From contig JAGYVD010000010.1 of NCBI GenBank assembly GCA_021209875.1, positions 806,001 to 870,000 of the forward strand: DNA of 64,000 nucleotides. The letters run 5' to 3'. The position numbers and the translations under genes were made by a program. Below are positions 44,942-55,346 of the stretch, one piece after another (position 1 is the first letter of the stretch; every line of letters begins with the position of its first letter). The stretch comes from Rosellinia necatrix. Its lineage: Eukaryota > Ascomycota > Sordariomycetes > Xylariales > Xylariaceae. A model generated the notes under the pieces. That model did no database searches. It was given only the letters and a program-made list of their open reading frames with translations, and was not told the origin of the DNA.

Positions 44942-46606
44942 ATGAGCGCTTCTGCCAGAGCTGCCCAACGGGCAGTCATCGTGAACCCCTTTGCGGGTAG
45001 GATTGCGACAAGGCCCAGGCTCGGCCTTTCGACCTCGTACATCGGGCGCCAAACCCGACAGACACCGGCCGATTTATATTCGCGCGCCCTGCTGATCCCA
45101 CTGCGAAGCATATCAACCGAGCAGCATTCGGTCAACGGCCACGGCGGCCCGCCTCCGGGATTCAACGCCGAACTAGCTAAGAAACCGCTCCCCAAGGAAT
45201 CCTCGACCACGGCAAACAGGACATCAGAGCAGAAATTAGCTACCCCAGAAAATGCCACTACTACCGCTACCGCCACGAACCCGAGCCAGTCCTCCCCGGG
45301 GGAACCATCGGCCGAGCCTCAATCCATGACAGACCTGGCCGCGAAGAAAGATCAGGACGTCGAGAAGGAGGAAAAGTCAGCCAAGAAGTTGACCCTTGGA
45401 CAACGAATAAAGCACGAGATTCAACACTATTGGGATGGCACGAAGCTGCTAGCCACCGAGATCAAAATCAGCAACCGTTTGGCCTTAAAGATGGCTGCCG
45501 GCTACGAGCTGACTCGACGAGAGAACCGGCAGCTTCGGCGAACCGTTCAGGACCTCGGCCGTCTTGTTCCCTTCTCCGTTTTCATCATCGTCCCTTTCGC
45601 CGAGGCGCTCCTACCGATCGCCCTCAAGCTCTTCCCCAACCTGCTGCCCAGCACATATGAGGCCCAGCAATCCAAGGACAAAAAGGCCGCGACGCTTAGA
45701 GCTACCCGTAAGGAGGTCAGCTCTTTCCTCCGTGAAACCATGAAGGAGACCGGGTTGCCGTTGTCTCCCGCCACAACGCAAAAGGAAGAGTTTGCTACAT
45801 TCTTCCGCAAGTTGCGGGCAACTGGGGAAAAGCCTAGCACGGATGATGTCATCAAGGTCTGTCAGGCCTTTAAGGACGACCTCACCCTAGACAATCTGTC
45901 GAGGCCCCAGTTAGTATCTATGTGCCGGTATCTAAACCTCAACACGTTTGGTACAGATACTATGCTTCGATACCAAATCCGTCACCGGATGCGTCAAATC
46001 AAGAGGGACGACAGGGCGATCAGTTTTGAGGGCGTTGACAGTCTCAACGTAGCAGAACTACAAACTGCATGTGCCAGTCGTGGTATCAAGACACATACCG
46101 TCTCCCCGGGTAGGCTACGAGAGGATCTTCAGTCCTGGCTTGAGTTACGGTTGAAGCATGGCGTACCCTCTACGCTCCTGGTCTTGAGCAACGCTTATAT
46201 GTACGGTCAGAAGGCCGAGGAAGGTGGTTTCCACAGCCAAATTGAAGCTCTCACAGGTGTCCTCTCGTCCATTCCCGAAGAACTATACCACGAGATTGAA
46301 CTCGAGGTGCATAATGCCGAAGGTGCTGCGACCAACAAGCAACGCCTAGACGTACTCAAGGAACAGCAAGAGCTCATCGAGGAGGAGAACGAACAAGAGC
46401 AGGAAAACCAAGACACTGGTTTCGCCACCCCGAAGGATGTGGAAGACATTGACGAAAAGGAAGATCGCCAGCAGGCCGCCTCGGCGCAGGGCCTCGATAA
46501 AGAAGTGGTTGGCGAGGCTGTAGATGCCGAGGTTGACCAGACCCAAGCACAGCAAAAGCAGCCTGAACCGCTTGAGAAGGCGGAGGCGAAGAAAACAACC
46601 AGTTGA
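44942..46606 (+). CDS. LETM1-family mitochondrial inner membrane protein (Mdm38-like)
   Basis: A single exon of 554 residues. The N-terminus is Arg/Ser/Ala-rich without acidic residues (MSASARAAQRAVIVNPFAGR), a mitochondrial targeting sequence. One membrane segment (LVPFSVFIIVPFAEALLPIA, about residues 203-225) is followed directly by the LETM1 domain (LKLFPNLLPSTYE, then SRPQLVSMCRYLNLNTFGTD and LRYQIRHRMRQIKRDDRAI). The C-terminus is Glu/Gln-rich coiled coil. Family members act in K+/H+ exchange and mitochondrial volume control, and Mdm38 also helps export and translation of mitochondrially encoded proteins. No frame break is visible. Assignment to the family is secure; which of two paralogues (Mdm38 or Ylh47 type) is not resolved. 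Confidence 0.92.
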   Translation: MSASARAAQRAVIVNPFAGRIATRPRLGLSTSYIGRQTRQTPADLYSRALLIPLRSISTEQHSVNGHGGPPPGFNAELAKKPLPKESSTTANRTSEQKLATPENATTTATATNPSQSSPGEPSAEPQSMTDLAAKKDQDVEKEEKSAKKLTLGQRIKHEIQHYWDGTKLLATEIKISNRLALKMAAGYELTRRENRQLRRTVQDLGRLVPFSVFIIVPFAEALLPIALKLFPNLLPSTYEAQQSKDKKAATLRATRKEVSSFLRETMKETGLPLSPATTQKEEFATFFRKLRATGEKPSTDDVIKVCQAFKDDLTLDNLSRPQLVSMCRYLNLNTFGTDTMLRYQIRHRMRQIKRDDRAISFEGVDSLNVAELQTACASRGIKTHTVSPGRLREDLQSWLELRLKHGVPSTLLVLSNAYMYGQKAEEGGFHSQIEALTGVLSSIPEELYHEIELEVHNAEGAATNKQRLDVLKEQQELIEEENEQEQENQDTGFATPKDVEDIDEKEDRQQAASAQGLDKEVVGEAVDAEVDQTQAQQKQPEPLEKAEAKKTTS

Positions 46607-48020
46607 AGACAAACACCACTCATAAATAGCTCCGCGATGAAATTGTACAGTCCAACAAATGTGTCGCTTCTCTTTTGTAAAATTATTTGGCAATGGCAGC
46701 CAGTGTATCAAGCGGAAATGGACACAAGGTATTCTCAAGGAATAGCGGGACGGGTTTATAGATAGAGACCATCGCCGTCGTGCAATCAACGATACAATAG
46801 ATTTAAATGACGAAGCATCAGTGCCGTCATTCCCTTTTTCTTCAGTGCGTTTATTTTGCTATATTTGTGGATATTAACATCGTAAGCGGGCATTGTGTTG
46901 TTCGATAGCGTTCGATTAGTAGGAGGGATGTGCAATAAGTGGCGCAGTATCCGTCCCGTACGGTTCACACGCCCGTTTGAGCGGTCGAGGGGCGTCAGCT
47001 TGTTACAGATCTGGTGGAATAGATACACCATAGATCTCGTATTGTCCCCTCATGCTCGCCCCTGCCGAGACCTCAACCGGAAAAATATAACAGTCTTGGA
47101 ATTAGTGGTCACAATTTGGCAGAAGCGCCTTGATCTTCCGTACGGTTCATCCCTTCTCGCTTCCGCAATCCGCAAATGAGCCATGATCGATGGCGTGTTT
47201 CTCGCTTATCAATTCAATACGCTCTCGCTCTCGATTGTCTCCTCCGCCAAGACAGTGGAACACCGCCGTCTTTGGGTTGGTCTCTTCCTTCTTTCTCATA
47301 CACATGTGCAAGTGCAAGTACGTATTGTGTGTAGGGTGGTATTTTGCGGAGTGAAGGAATTGGCAGCGTGGGTGAAACGAAGGAGGATGGCGGCGGAAGG
47401 CCGGCGGAATTCATCCTTTAGGACGGGTGAAACCGAAGACGGGGGCTCGAAAAAACGTGCATGATTATCGGCCGAGGCCGAGGGGAAAGGTATTATCATT
47501 ACGCGAGTCAATGATAATAATAATAATAATAATAATAGGAATGGTAGAACGAAACACCACTGTTTCGAGGAGATGCCTTGTGGAATACCTGCATCGCCTT
47601 GCGCGGAGCGATCCGCTCACCGAGAGACATCCGGCCCTCGAGACAAAGCCAAGAGGCTGAGTGCTGTATCGCGCTGCCATAAACCCCCCCGCGAGGCATC
47701 TAGCTGCCAAGATCAGGGTCAGCCTCCATAGCTTGTAACGAGGCCGGGGGATGCAGGAGAGATGGTCCTCCCCGTGGGCTTCGTGAGATGAGGTCGGCTG
47801 TCTAGACACGCGATTGTTATATTATCACGATGGGCACACGCCCATAATGTCTTGAGCTGTGATCATTCAATCATTTAATCATTCAACCTAGTATTATCGA
47901 GCACTCATTTCATCTGGATTCTCAGAGACACCAATTCCAGTCCCTCACTTATTTTTATAGCATCTTACTCTTTCCCTTCCCTCTTTTATACAGACCTTGA
48001 TCGTATAGGCAGGCATAGCC
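46607..48020. other. Intergenic spacer
   Basis: It contains an (ATA)n microsatellite at about 47,512-47,537. The open frames here are short, and no RNA gene is recognised. The last 150 bp are pyrimidine-rich, as expected for the leader of the next gene. Confidence 0.55.
47512..47537 (+). repeat. (ATA)n microsatellite
   Basis: Eight tandem AAT/ATA units. Confidence 0.9.
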
Positions 48021-49666
48021 ATGCGTACCCAGACAGGATTCCTTGCACTCTTTCCCGTGCTCCGAAGCGTGACGGCGCTTTATACTCTACCAGAACCTCC
48101 ACAGCGTCGCGATGGGGACCTAGAGGTTTTCTACAACATGGTAGGGTCGGATGTTCTTAAACGAAGCACGAGTGATGCGACTTTCCCTCTCAACTTTGGT
48201 CTTGTAGATCAAGTGTTAGCTGAAGGGTATGTTGCGTCTCATATGTCAATTTACGCGCCCATTAAAAGACCTCTTGAACCCTGGTTATTATTTCAACTAT
48301 AAACAAGGCCATGTTATTAACTTTTTATTCTGTTTTTTTATTTTAGGGATTTCGGAGGTGTTGAGCTGACGGTGACATGCGTCGAGTGCCTCGTGACTGG
48401 AGAGGTCATAGCCTCCGCTATGTTACCGGATCTCAGCGACATCGACATCACATACTTAAAAGAGACCTTCAGCGATGCGATGATAGGGCTCACATTCAAC
48501 GGCGTCAACGCGACGGTAGATGTGGATATCACAGCGGCGGCGTCTGGGGAATTCGCGATACCGTTGCTAACGACGCAGACCCCAATTGGCGTTTCCGTGA
48601 GTCCTATTGGATTTCTTTTTTTTTTTATGGTCTTTGGAGTAAGGTGTTGTTGGTTATAAATTCAATCCAAACTAACCAATACTACTTGGCCAGGGGTTCG
48701 GGTTCGAGCTTGGAGTCTCGTTCGGCCTGGATCTCGTCTTCACCATCGCCGGCAAGATCGAGACCGGGGGCGGATTCAAAGTCATCATCCCTGACGGGTC
48801 GTCGTTTATGGTCCCATTCAACGATGCAAACTCGAATTTTGCGAACTTGTAAGTCTTCATCCATCTCTTTCGCGGCCCGCCTTTAACCACTTCCCACCAT
48901 TAACCTATCACCGCCCATCCCCCTGGCGCCTCGACAACCTCCTAAGCACAATAGAAAACTAACAAGAGCTCTTCCGGGTCAAAAGCAACGGCGCATCGGC
49001 CTCCCTACTACCCATAACAATCGACCTCCCCGTCGAGATCACGGCTGCGCTCCGCCTCAACGTCGAGGGCGGGGTGTCGTTTCCGGACCTCGGGTTCATC
49101 GAGGCGCGGGCGCGGGCGGGCGCGTTCCTCGCGATCCCGGAGGTGATCCTGACCGGCGGCGCGTCCCTCCCGAACGCGTCGTCGTCGTGCGTGGTGCCCG
49201 TGTCGGCGGAGCTGAACATCAACGCGGGGGGTGTTCGTCGACATCAGCGCCGACGTCGCGGGCGACGACATCGTCGACTTCAACCCCACGGCCGCGACGA
49301 CCTTCTTCGCGGTCTCGACCAGCACCTGCCTCAAGACGGCCGGCGGCGGCGGCGGCGGCGACGCCATCGCCACGCCCTCCTCCGCCGCCGCCGCCGCCCC
49401 GCATGCTTCGTCGTTCCCGCTACCGGCTTCGTGGCGGCCTACCCCGAGCGCGGATTCCGCGCCGCAGCAGCAACAGACCACCCTCGCCACCGTGCACGGC
49501 GTGGCGCCGGCCGTCTCCCTCGCCGCCGAAGCCCACGCGCAACAGGCGGAGCAGCAGGGCGCGTACCCCCCTCACCCTGCAGAGCCTGGCGACGCCAATC
49601 ACGAATTACGCGACTGCGGCCGTGATCACGGCCGCGCCGGCTGTGTCTATCGCCATCGTGCGCTAG
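48021..49666 (+). CDS. Predicted secreted protein of unknown family, frame broken
   Basis: Clear exons are 48021-48226, 48347-48596 and 48694-48848, followed by a last exon starting near 48955-48967 and ending at the stop at 49664-49666. The N-terminus is a signal peptide (MRTQTGFLALFPVLRSVTA). The body is beta-rich, with a CVEC motif and alternating hydrophobic segments such as VELTVTC, FTIAGKIETGGGFKVIIPDG and LPVEITAALRLNVEGG. The last exon leaves frame at a G6 run (49226-49231) and again at a C6 run (49566-49571). Dropping one base from each gives a continuous frame ending PITNYATAAVITAAPAVSIA, a weakly hydrophobic tail that might be a GPI signal. One further single-base excess near 48970-48985 is needed to join exon 3. 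Function is unknown; a wall or extracellular role is inferred only from the signal peptide. Confidence 0.6.
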
Positions 49667-49706
49667 CCGATTTTCCTCGGGCTCGTCGATCACAACAACA
49701 AAGTTC

Positions 49707-49752
<46 letters not shown>

Positions 49753-52517
49753 GCGACAACAACGACACCTAGAGGGGGATACCGGTGGGGATAATTCGTG
49801 GGAATTCATTCAAGTTTGTTGTTTCTGGGCGGGGGTTCGATCAGAGGAACCCTTTGCTGTATTGAATATGTATGCTGTACGAGTAGATGATCACTGCATA
49901 TTTCCTGACGTTGATTTTTAAGGGATTACTAAAACCGCATGGACTTGGGGCGCAACAGAGTTCTCGGGGGGTTGGATAAGGGGATAGACACATTGGATCG
50001 GGCGCAACCGGAGCAGTATTGTCATGCATATTGGGAGGGCTAGACCCGTCGTTCTATGCGGTCACTTGGCCTATTGTAAGCACATACCCAGGCAGATGCT
50101 CGGGAAAGAGACTGCCGGGTTTCATCTCCCTAGTCTCAAATAATAGCTGCCCTTGGAATCACCAGACGAACTTTCAACAAATGCCGCTCTTGGGGAGATA
50201 TAATTCTGCGTCGCTAGGTATGCCCGCATATAAATGAGTAGCCTAGGGTTGAGATCTGGCTGGTCCAGATGGTGTCTAAGACAGTTCGATTTAAACCCAG
50301 GCTTGGGCAATGTTAGGATAACACCAATGTGTGAACTTATGTAGCCGTCGCGGCATAAGTCATGTTCGGTATCTACTTAGGTAGGTATTGACTAGGCATG
50401 TAAGTATGTACAGCAGTATACTTGTACTTCTCTGTGACCTAAAGGGATGAGGCAAAAGTATGACTAGCGTTATCACAGACGGGAGGCTCCCGTCGAGTCT
50501 AAACTACCTATGCAGTATACACACAGTTATATATACAGTAATTAACCGTCGCAGCATACTGTGAGCCAGCGCCTAAACCTACTTGAGATGGACGAGAAAC
50601 AAATACCACACGGGAAACGTGGTGAGGCGCGTGGCAACAGTTCAGATGACGCCTACCGACATGTATTGTGTCCGTGTGGCGGAAATACTTGCACACGCGT
50701 GTCATGCACGCGTCGCGTACTCCAGTTTGTAAACTAGGTGGCTAACCATGTTTAAATTTGAAGAACTACCTGATCGTTATATTGTACTAAAAGTCAGAAG
50801 TAGGAAAAAAAAAAATCAGTAATAAGACGTAGGGGGGTTTGTGCCCAAAGCAAAGAAACCCCCCACCCTCCAGATAAAAAAAAAAAAAAAACCGGTACAA
50901 CGGTCGCGCGTTGGCGGGATGCCGGGATGCTAAATAGAGAAACTACGGCAACCATCGATTTGCTAAGCAAATATGCATGAATGTACATATGTAGTGCATT
51001 GTAACGTACCCGGAGTTGGGTTTGGTGTTTGGTCTCTTACCATCCCAACTGTGCACCTAACCTTGGTACTCTTTTAGATGGTACTACCCCATATATACAC
51101 GTGTGTGTTCGATACAAATGGAGTACCTAGAACCTCACGTCATCTCCAATAGGGAACTGACTGTTATTTCTCGTACGATATTACACTATACGGGTATACT
51201 GTGCTTCGGCCGAGGGGCCACGTTATGAGGATGGAGGTGGAAATAAAGTATGTAAGATGAAATAGGTAGTTATTTATCTACAGCTTCTCGGGTATCCATA
51301 TAACTACCTACCCTATTGTTTTTGGATAGAATATACGTTTAGAATTTCAAGCATATCACAGCAACTGATATTAGATAATTATCATGAATTTCCATAGGCC
51401 ATTACAGTACGAATACATACTACTTTTCACCAGCACATTACAGCTTTCATGCCGGATAGAACTTACGAATTGGTCAGGCTGAGGGTCGCTCGCCCTTGAG
51501 CGCTATCCGAAGGCCGAAAACACACTAGATAAGGGAACTAGCCGGCTGCTGGCTCGGGGTAGTGACTCACGGCTGGTGCTGCCGTGCCATTGCGGATTGT
51601 GTGAATGCATCTCTAGACGGGGTTACGTAAATTATGTACAGGTTTTGGGCTCAGTTTGGGGGTTGAATAATGTGAAGGATCACTTTTGGGTGCCTCGTCG
51701 GTGTTGGACATCCTTGCAACCACCGAGGGGACCCATCGGGTACACAATGTACATACAACTACTCCATATTCATACTAGCATGTTATAGGCTGAAATTGTG
51801 TGGGGAGGCGTTAGTGGCAAGTGCGCCTTAAGTGAAGTGTTTTTATTGGATGTACAGGCCCTGTCACCGGTACTTGGCAGAGGTTTCGCCGACGGTCCAT
51901 TCAGAGAAATAGCGTGCAGCATCTTGCTATAGTGTAGTATCCCCTCAACACGTACAAGTACCATGCAAATTACCCGGTTCTGCTAGCCGGGTCTGCTCTC
52001 CGGAATTAGGACTTACTGTAGCGTTGTAGCGTAAGGATTGGCCAATTATCAGATTTGAAAACTGGCGATTGATAAGGCAAGGGTTTGCCTTCACAGGCCG
52101 ACAGGTCGGTCTACGAGCAAACTCGGAGATATTCACTCGCGCGAGTCAGCTAATCTGAAAGCGGAAATGGCCACCGACCTTGACACCAGCAAAGCCATTA
52201 CATAGTCGACGTTCTCCATAGTGTCATCTACCTCCCGGCTCGGCAGGTCGGTCCTTGTTCTTATATGTATGTAGCTCGGCCGTCTCAAGGTCGCTTGGTA
52301 TCGTGTCTTAGTATCGTGCCTTAGCTGATCTCCATGCTATGATATAAATTTTTTTTTTTCTTAATCGAGATATTATACAAAACCCGTTGATAAAACCCTC
52401 TCGTCCCTAGTAGTTAGCTCATGAACTTTCCATTGTCTCGGATGGAAGCGCTTTATCTAGAGACATACTAAAATATCGTGGCGTGTTCGGTAGAAACTGT
52501 TTCTGCCAAGCAAAGAC
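49667..52517. other. Long intergenic spacer
   Basis: About 2.85 kb without a supported gene. It begins with a (CAA)n repeat. A-rich runs occur near 50,803-50,811 and 50,877-50,890 and a T-rich run near 52,349-52,359. Scattered TAGGTA motifs occur. The last part is the promoter of the MFS transporter. Confidence 0.5.
49706..49751 (+). repeat. (CAA)n microsatellite
   Basis: About fifteen CAA units, 40 bp after the stop codon of the secreted-protein gene, in its likely 3' untranslated region. Confidence 0.92.
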
Positions 52518-54431
52518 ATGACGGCGGCGCCGGTCGACGAGAAAGTCGCCGATCTCGAGCGGGATGCCGGCTTCACTAATACAAACGCATCGAGCGACGA
52601 CGACAACACCACCTCAGGTCACAACACTGAAAAATCTGCCGAGAGTTCCAGCACGGCTCCTGGGGACTTGGAATCGGCAGCCCAGAATGGCGCGGCAACG
52701 GCGGCAGTAGCGCAAGCGGGGAACGGGGACGAACCGCCGCAGGGGGAACGCTCCGATTTGGAGATGGCGTTGATCATGGTCGCACTCTGCTCCGCGCTCT
52801 TTCTGGCCGCCTTGGATGCGACGATCGTCACGACGGCCATCCCCACGATCGTGGCCGAGTTCAACTCGCCGTCGGGATACACCTGGGTCGGCGCCGCCTA
52901 TACGCTCGCTAGCTCGGCAACCGTGCCGAGCTGGGGAAAGGTCAGCGATATCTGGGGGCGCAAGCCCGTGCTCCTGGTCGCTGTGGGTATATTCTGGATC
53001 GGGTCTCTGATCTCGGCCCTCAGTAAGAACATTGCGCAATTGATTGCTGGCCGGGCCATACAAGGCGGCGGCGGCGGTGGCATCATTGTCCTGATCAACA
53101 TTGCCGTCAGCGACCTGGTCTCGGTGCGGAAGCGCGGACAGTACTATGGCATCTTTGGCGGAATTTGGGCGTTGGCGTCAGCTATTGGTCCGATCTTGGG
53201 TGGCGTTTTCACTGACAAGGTACGTTCGTATTAGCCGTTAGCCGTTGTAGGCCTGGATTCTCCTCGCGTGAGCACATCGGACTAACATAAATCGTCGGAT
53301 ATTTAGGTCTCATGGAGGTGGTGTTTCTGGATCAATCTGCCTATTAGTGGGCTCGGATTCGCAGTCTTATTATTCGTCCTCAAATTACATAATCCTAGAA
53401 CGCCAGTTCGCCAGGGACTGACTGCCATCGATTGGCTAGGAAGCGCTCTGATCATCGGTGCTACGCTCCAGCTCCTATTCGGCCTCGAATTCGGTGGTGT
53501 CACGTATCCTTGGAAATCGGTCACGGTTATCGCCTTGATTGTGTTTAGCATCGTCACCTTCGTGATCGCCATCTTGGTCGAGAAATACGTGGCCGAGTAC
53601 CCCGTCATTCCTCTTAGACTCTTCAAATCGCGCCGAAACGTCGCCGCCTTCGCTGTCTGCTTCGTGCACGGTACCGTCTTCATCTCCGGCTCGTACTACC
53701 TCCCGTTATACTTCCAGGCCGTGGTTGGATCCTCGTCCCTCTTATCCGGTGCCTACCTACTAGCTTTTGCTCTCCCCGTGTCTCTTTGCTCCGCCTTCAC
53801 TGGTATCTGGATGAAGAAGACGGGCCACTATCTATCGGCCATTATTTTTGGGATGGTATTTCTCACATTGGGCTTCGGGTTATTTATTGATCTTGGTTCG
53901 CGAGTTAGTTGGGCCAAGCTTGTTATTTACCAAATCATCGCTGGTATAGGTGTTGGGCCAAATTTCCAATCGCCTCTAATCGCGCTACATACTGGTCTTC
54001 ACCCTAAGGATATCGCAGCTGGGACAAGTACGTTCCAGTTTATACGCCAGCTTGCTACCTCGATCTCTATCGTCATCGGCGGCGTCATCTTCCAGAACGG
54101 CATGCAGAAACAATACCCGACCCTATTGGCCGAACTCGGCCCAGAGCTTGCAAACCGGCTATCTGGTGGCAGCGCAGGCGCAAACGTGGCCCTGGTCGCG
54201 GGCCTGCAGGGGGAACAAGGCAGAGTGGCGCGAGACGCGTTCTGGAATAGCTTGCGGGAAATGTTCATTGTATTTACGGCTATTTCCGCCGTCGGTCTCC
54301 TTATTAGCCCTTTGGTCGGCCAGGGGGAGCTGAGCAAGGAGCATACTGAATTTAAGACGGGCTTGCAGAGCCTGGCGAAGAGAAAGGAAGGCCAAACCGA
54401 CCCTGCATCAGGTGTCGAAAAATCCGGCTAG
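52518..54431 (+). CDS. MFS transporter, DHA2 (14-helix drug:H+ antiporter) type
   Basis: Two exons, 52518-53219 and 53307-54431, give 608 residues. About 80 hydrophilic residues precede the first helix (MALIMVALCSALFLAALDAT). Family motifs are LDATIVTTAIPTI (motif D1), GKVSDIWGRKPVLL (motif A), RAIQGGGGGGIIVLINIAV (motif B region) and ALASAIGPILGGVFTD (motif C, antiporter signature). The second exon gives the remaining helices and a 50-residue Lys/Glu-rich cytoplasmic tail. Such proteins export toxic compounds or fungal metabolites at the plasma membrane; some relatives move amino acids or siderophores. No biosynthetic gene lies beside it, so general resistance is as likely as metabolite export. 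The intron has a GTACGT donor and CTAAC branch. Confidence 0.92.
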
Positions 54432-55346
54432 GGACTGGATTTGGATTGTAGGTATTGAATAGCATTGTCATATAGTATATAGAATATAATCATAGAGTAA
54501 ATGAAATGAAACAGGCATGTTATTTACCATAATATCATTCGTTGAATAGTCTGCTACCGACCACCTGCCTAAGTACACTACCCAGGTACTTAACTATGAT
54601 CTGGGTTCCACACATATTACCCAAACAAGGTAGGTAGGTAGGTACCCAAGGTTGGTATGTATGTACTTATTTTAGGTGGTGTTTTAGGCTCCCGTTGAGG
54701 CTCTGTTTTAGGTGAGGTGGGTAGGTAGGTATATTGTACCTTCGACTCGTCGCGGATTACCTACCTACATTTTCTAAGGTTGGCTACATGGGTAAGCATC
54801 TTTCGGTAGGTAAGTAAGTACAAAGGGGGTAGGCAATGCAGGTACCCAAGCAACTATCTGCTGCCCCCCACCTAGGTGCTGGCTGCGCGAGCCTAGGTGA
54901 GGAAGTATCAAGGTAACCATTTACGTGCCTGCACCGTAGTATCAGCGCGCCTGCAGTAATTATGGAGTGTAAAAAGAGGGGCAGTCCATTAGGTCATAGG
55001 TAGTGGAAATAGGCAGAATCGCGGGCGGTGAATTGGTTGGGAGGGCAACCTCCCAAATGCGGTAGTTCAGTGGAGCCATGACCAATCGAAGGTGTACCCA
55101 AGTATTCACCGTACCGGACTAGCGTCAACATGTAAACAAAGCTTGGTGCATATGAATTCTGAATCCATCGTGAACCGAAACAATCTCGCAACCATCTCCT
55201 ACTTCAACTCTTGTCAATCAGGCATTCTCACCACACTCGACAACGCCAACAACCTAGTAGGTAACTTGCAATTTCGATTGACTCATTGATTACGATTCAC
55301 GTTTTCACCTCAATTTCCCGCTCCCACCTATCATTCCGTCGCGACG
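54432..55346. other. Intergenic spacer rich in GTAGGTAG motifs
   Basis: Between about 54,580 and 54,900 there are many GGTAGGTAGGTA and TACCTAGGT-like stretches. No coding exon is supported. It serves as the promoter side of the BRCT gene. Confidence 0.6.
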
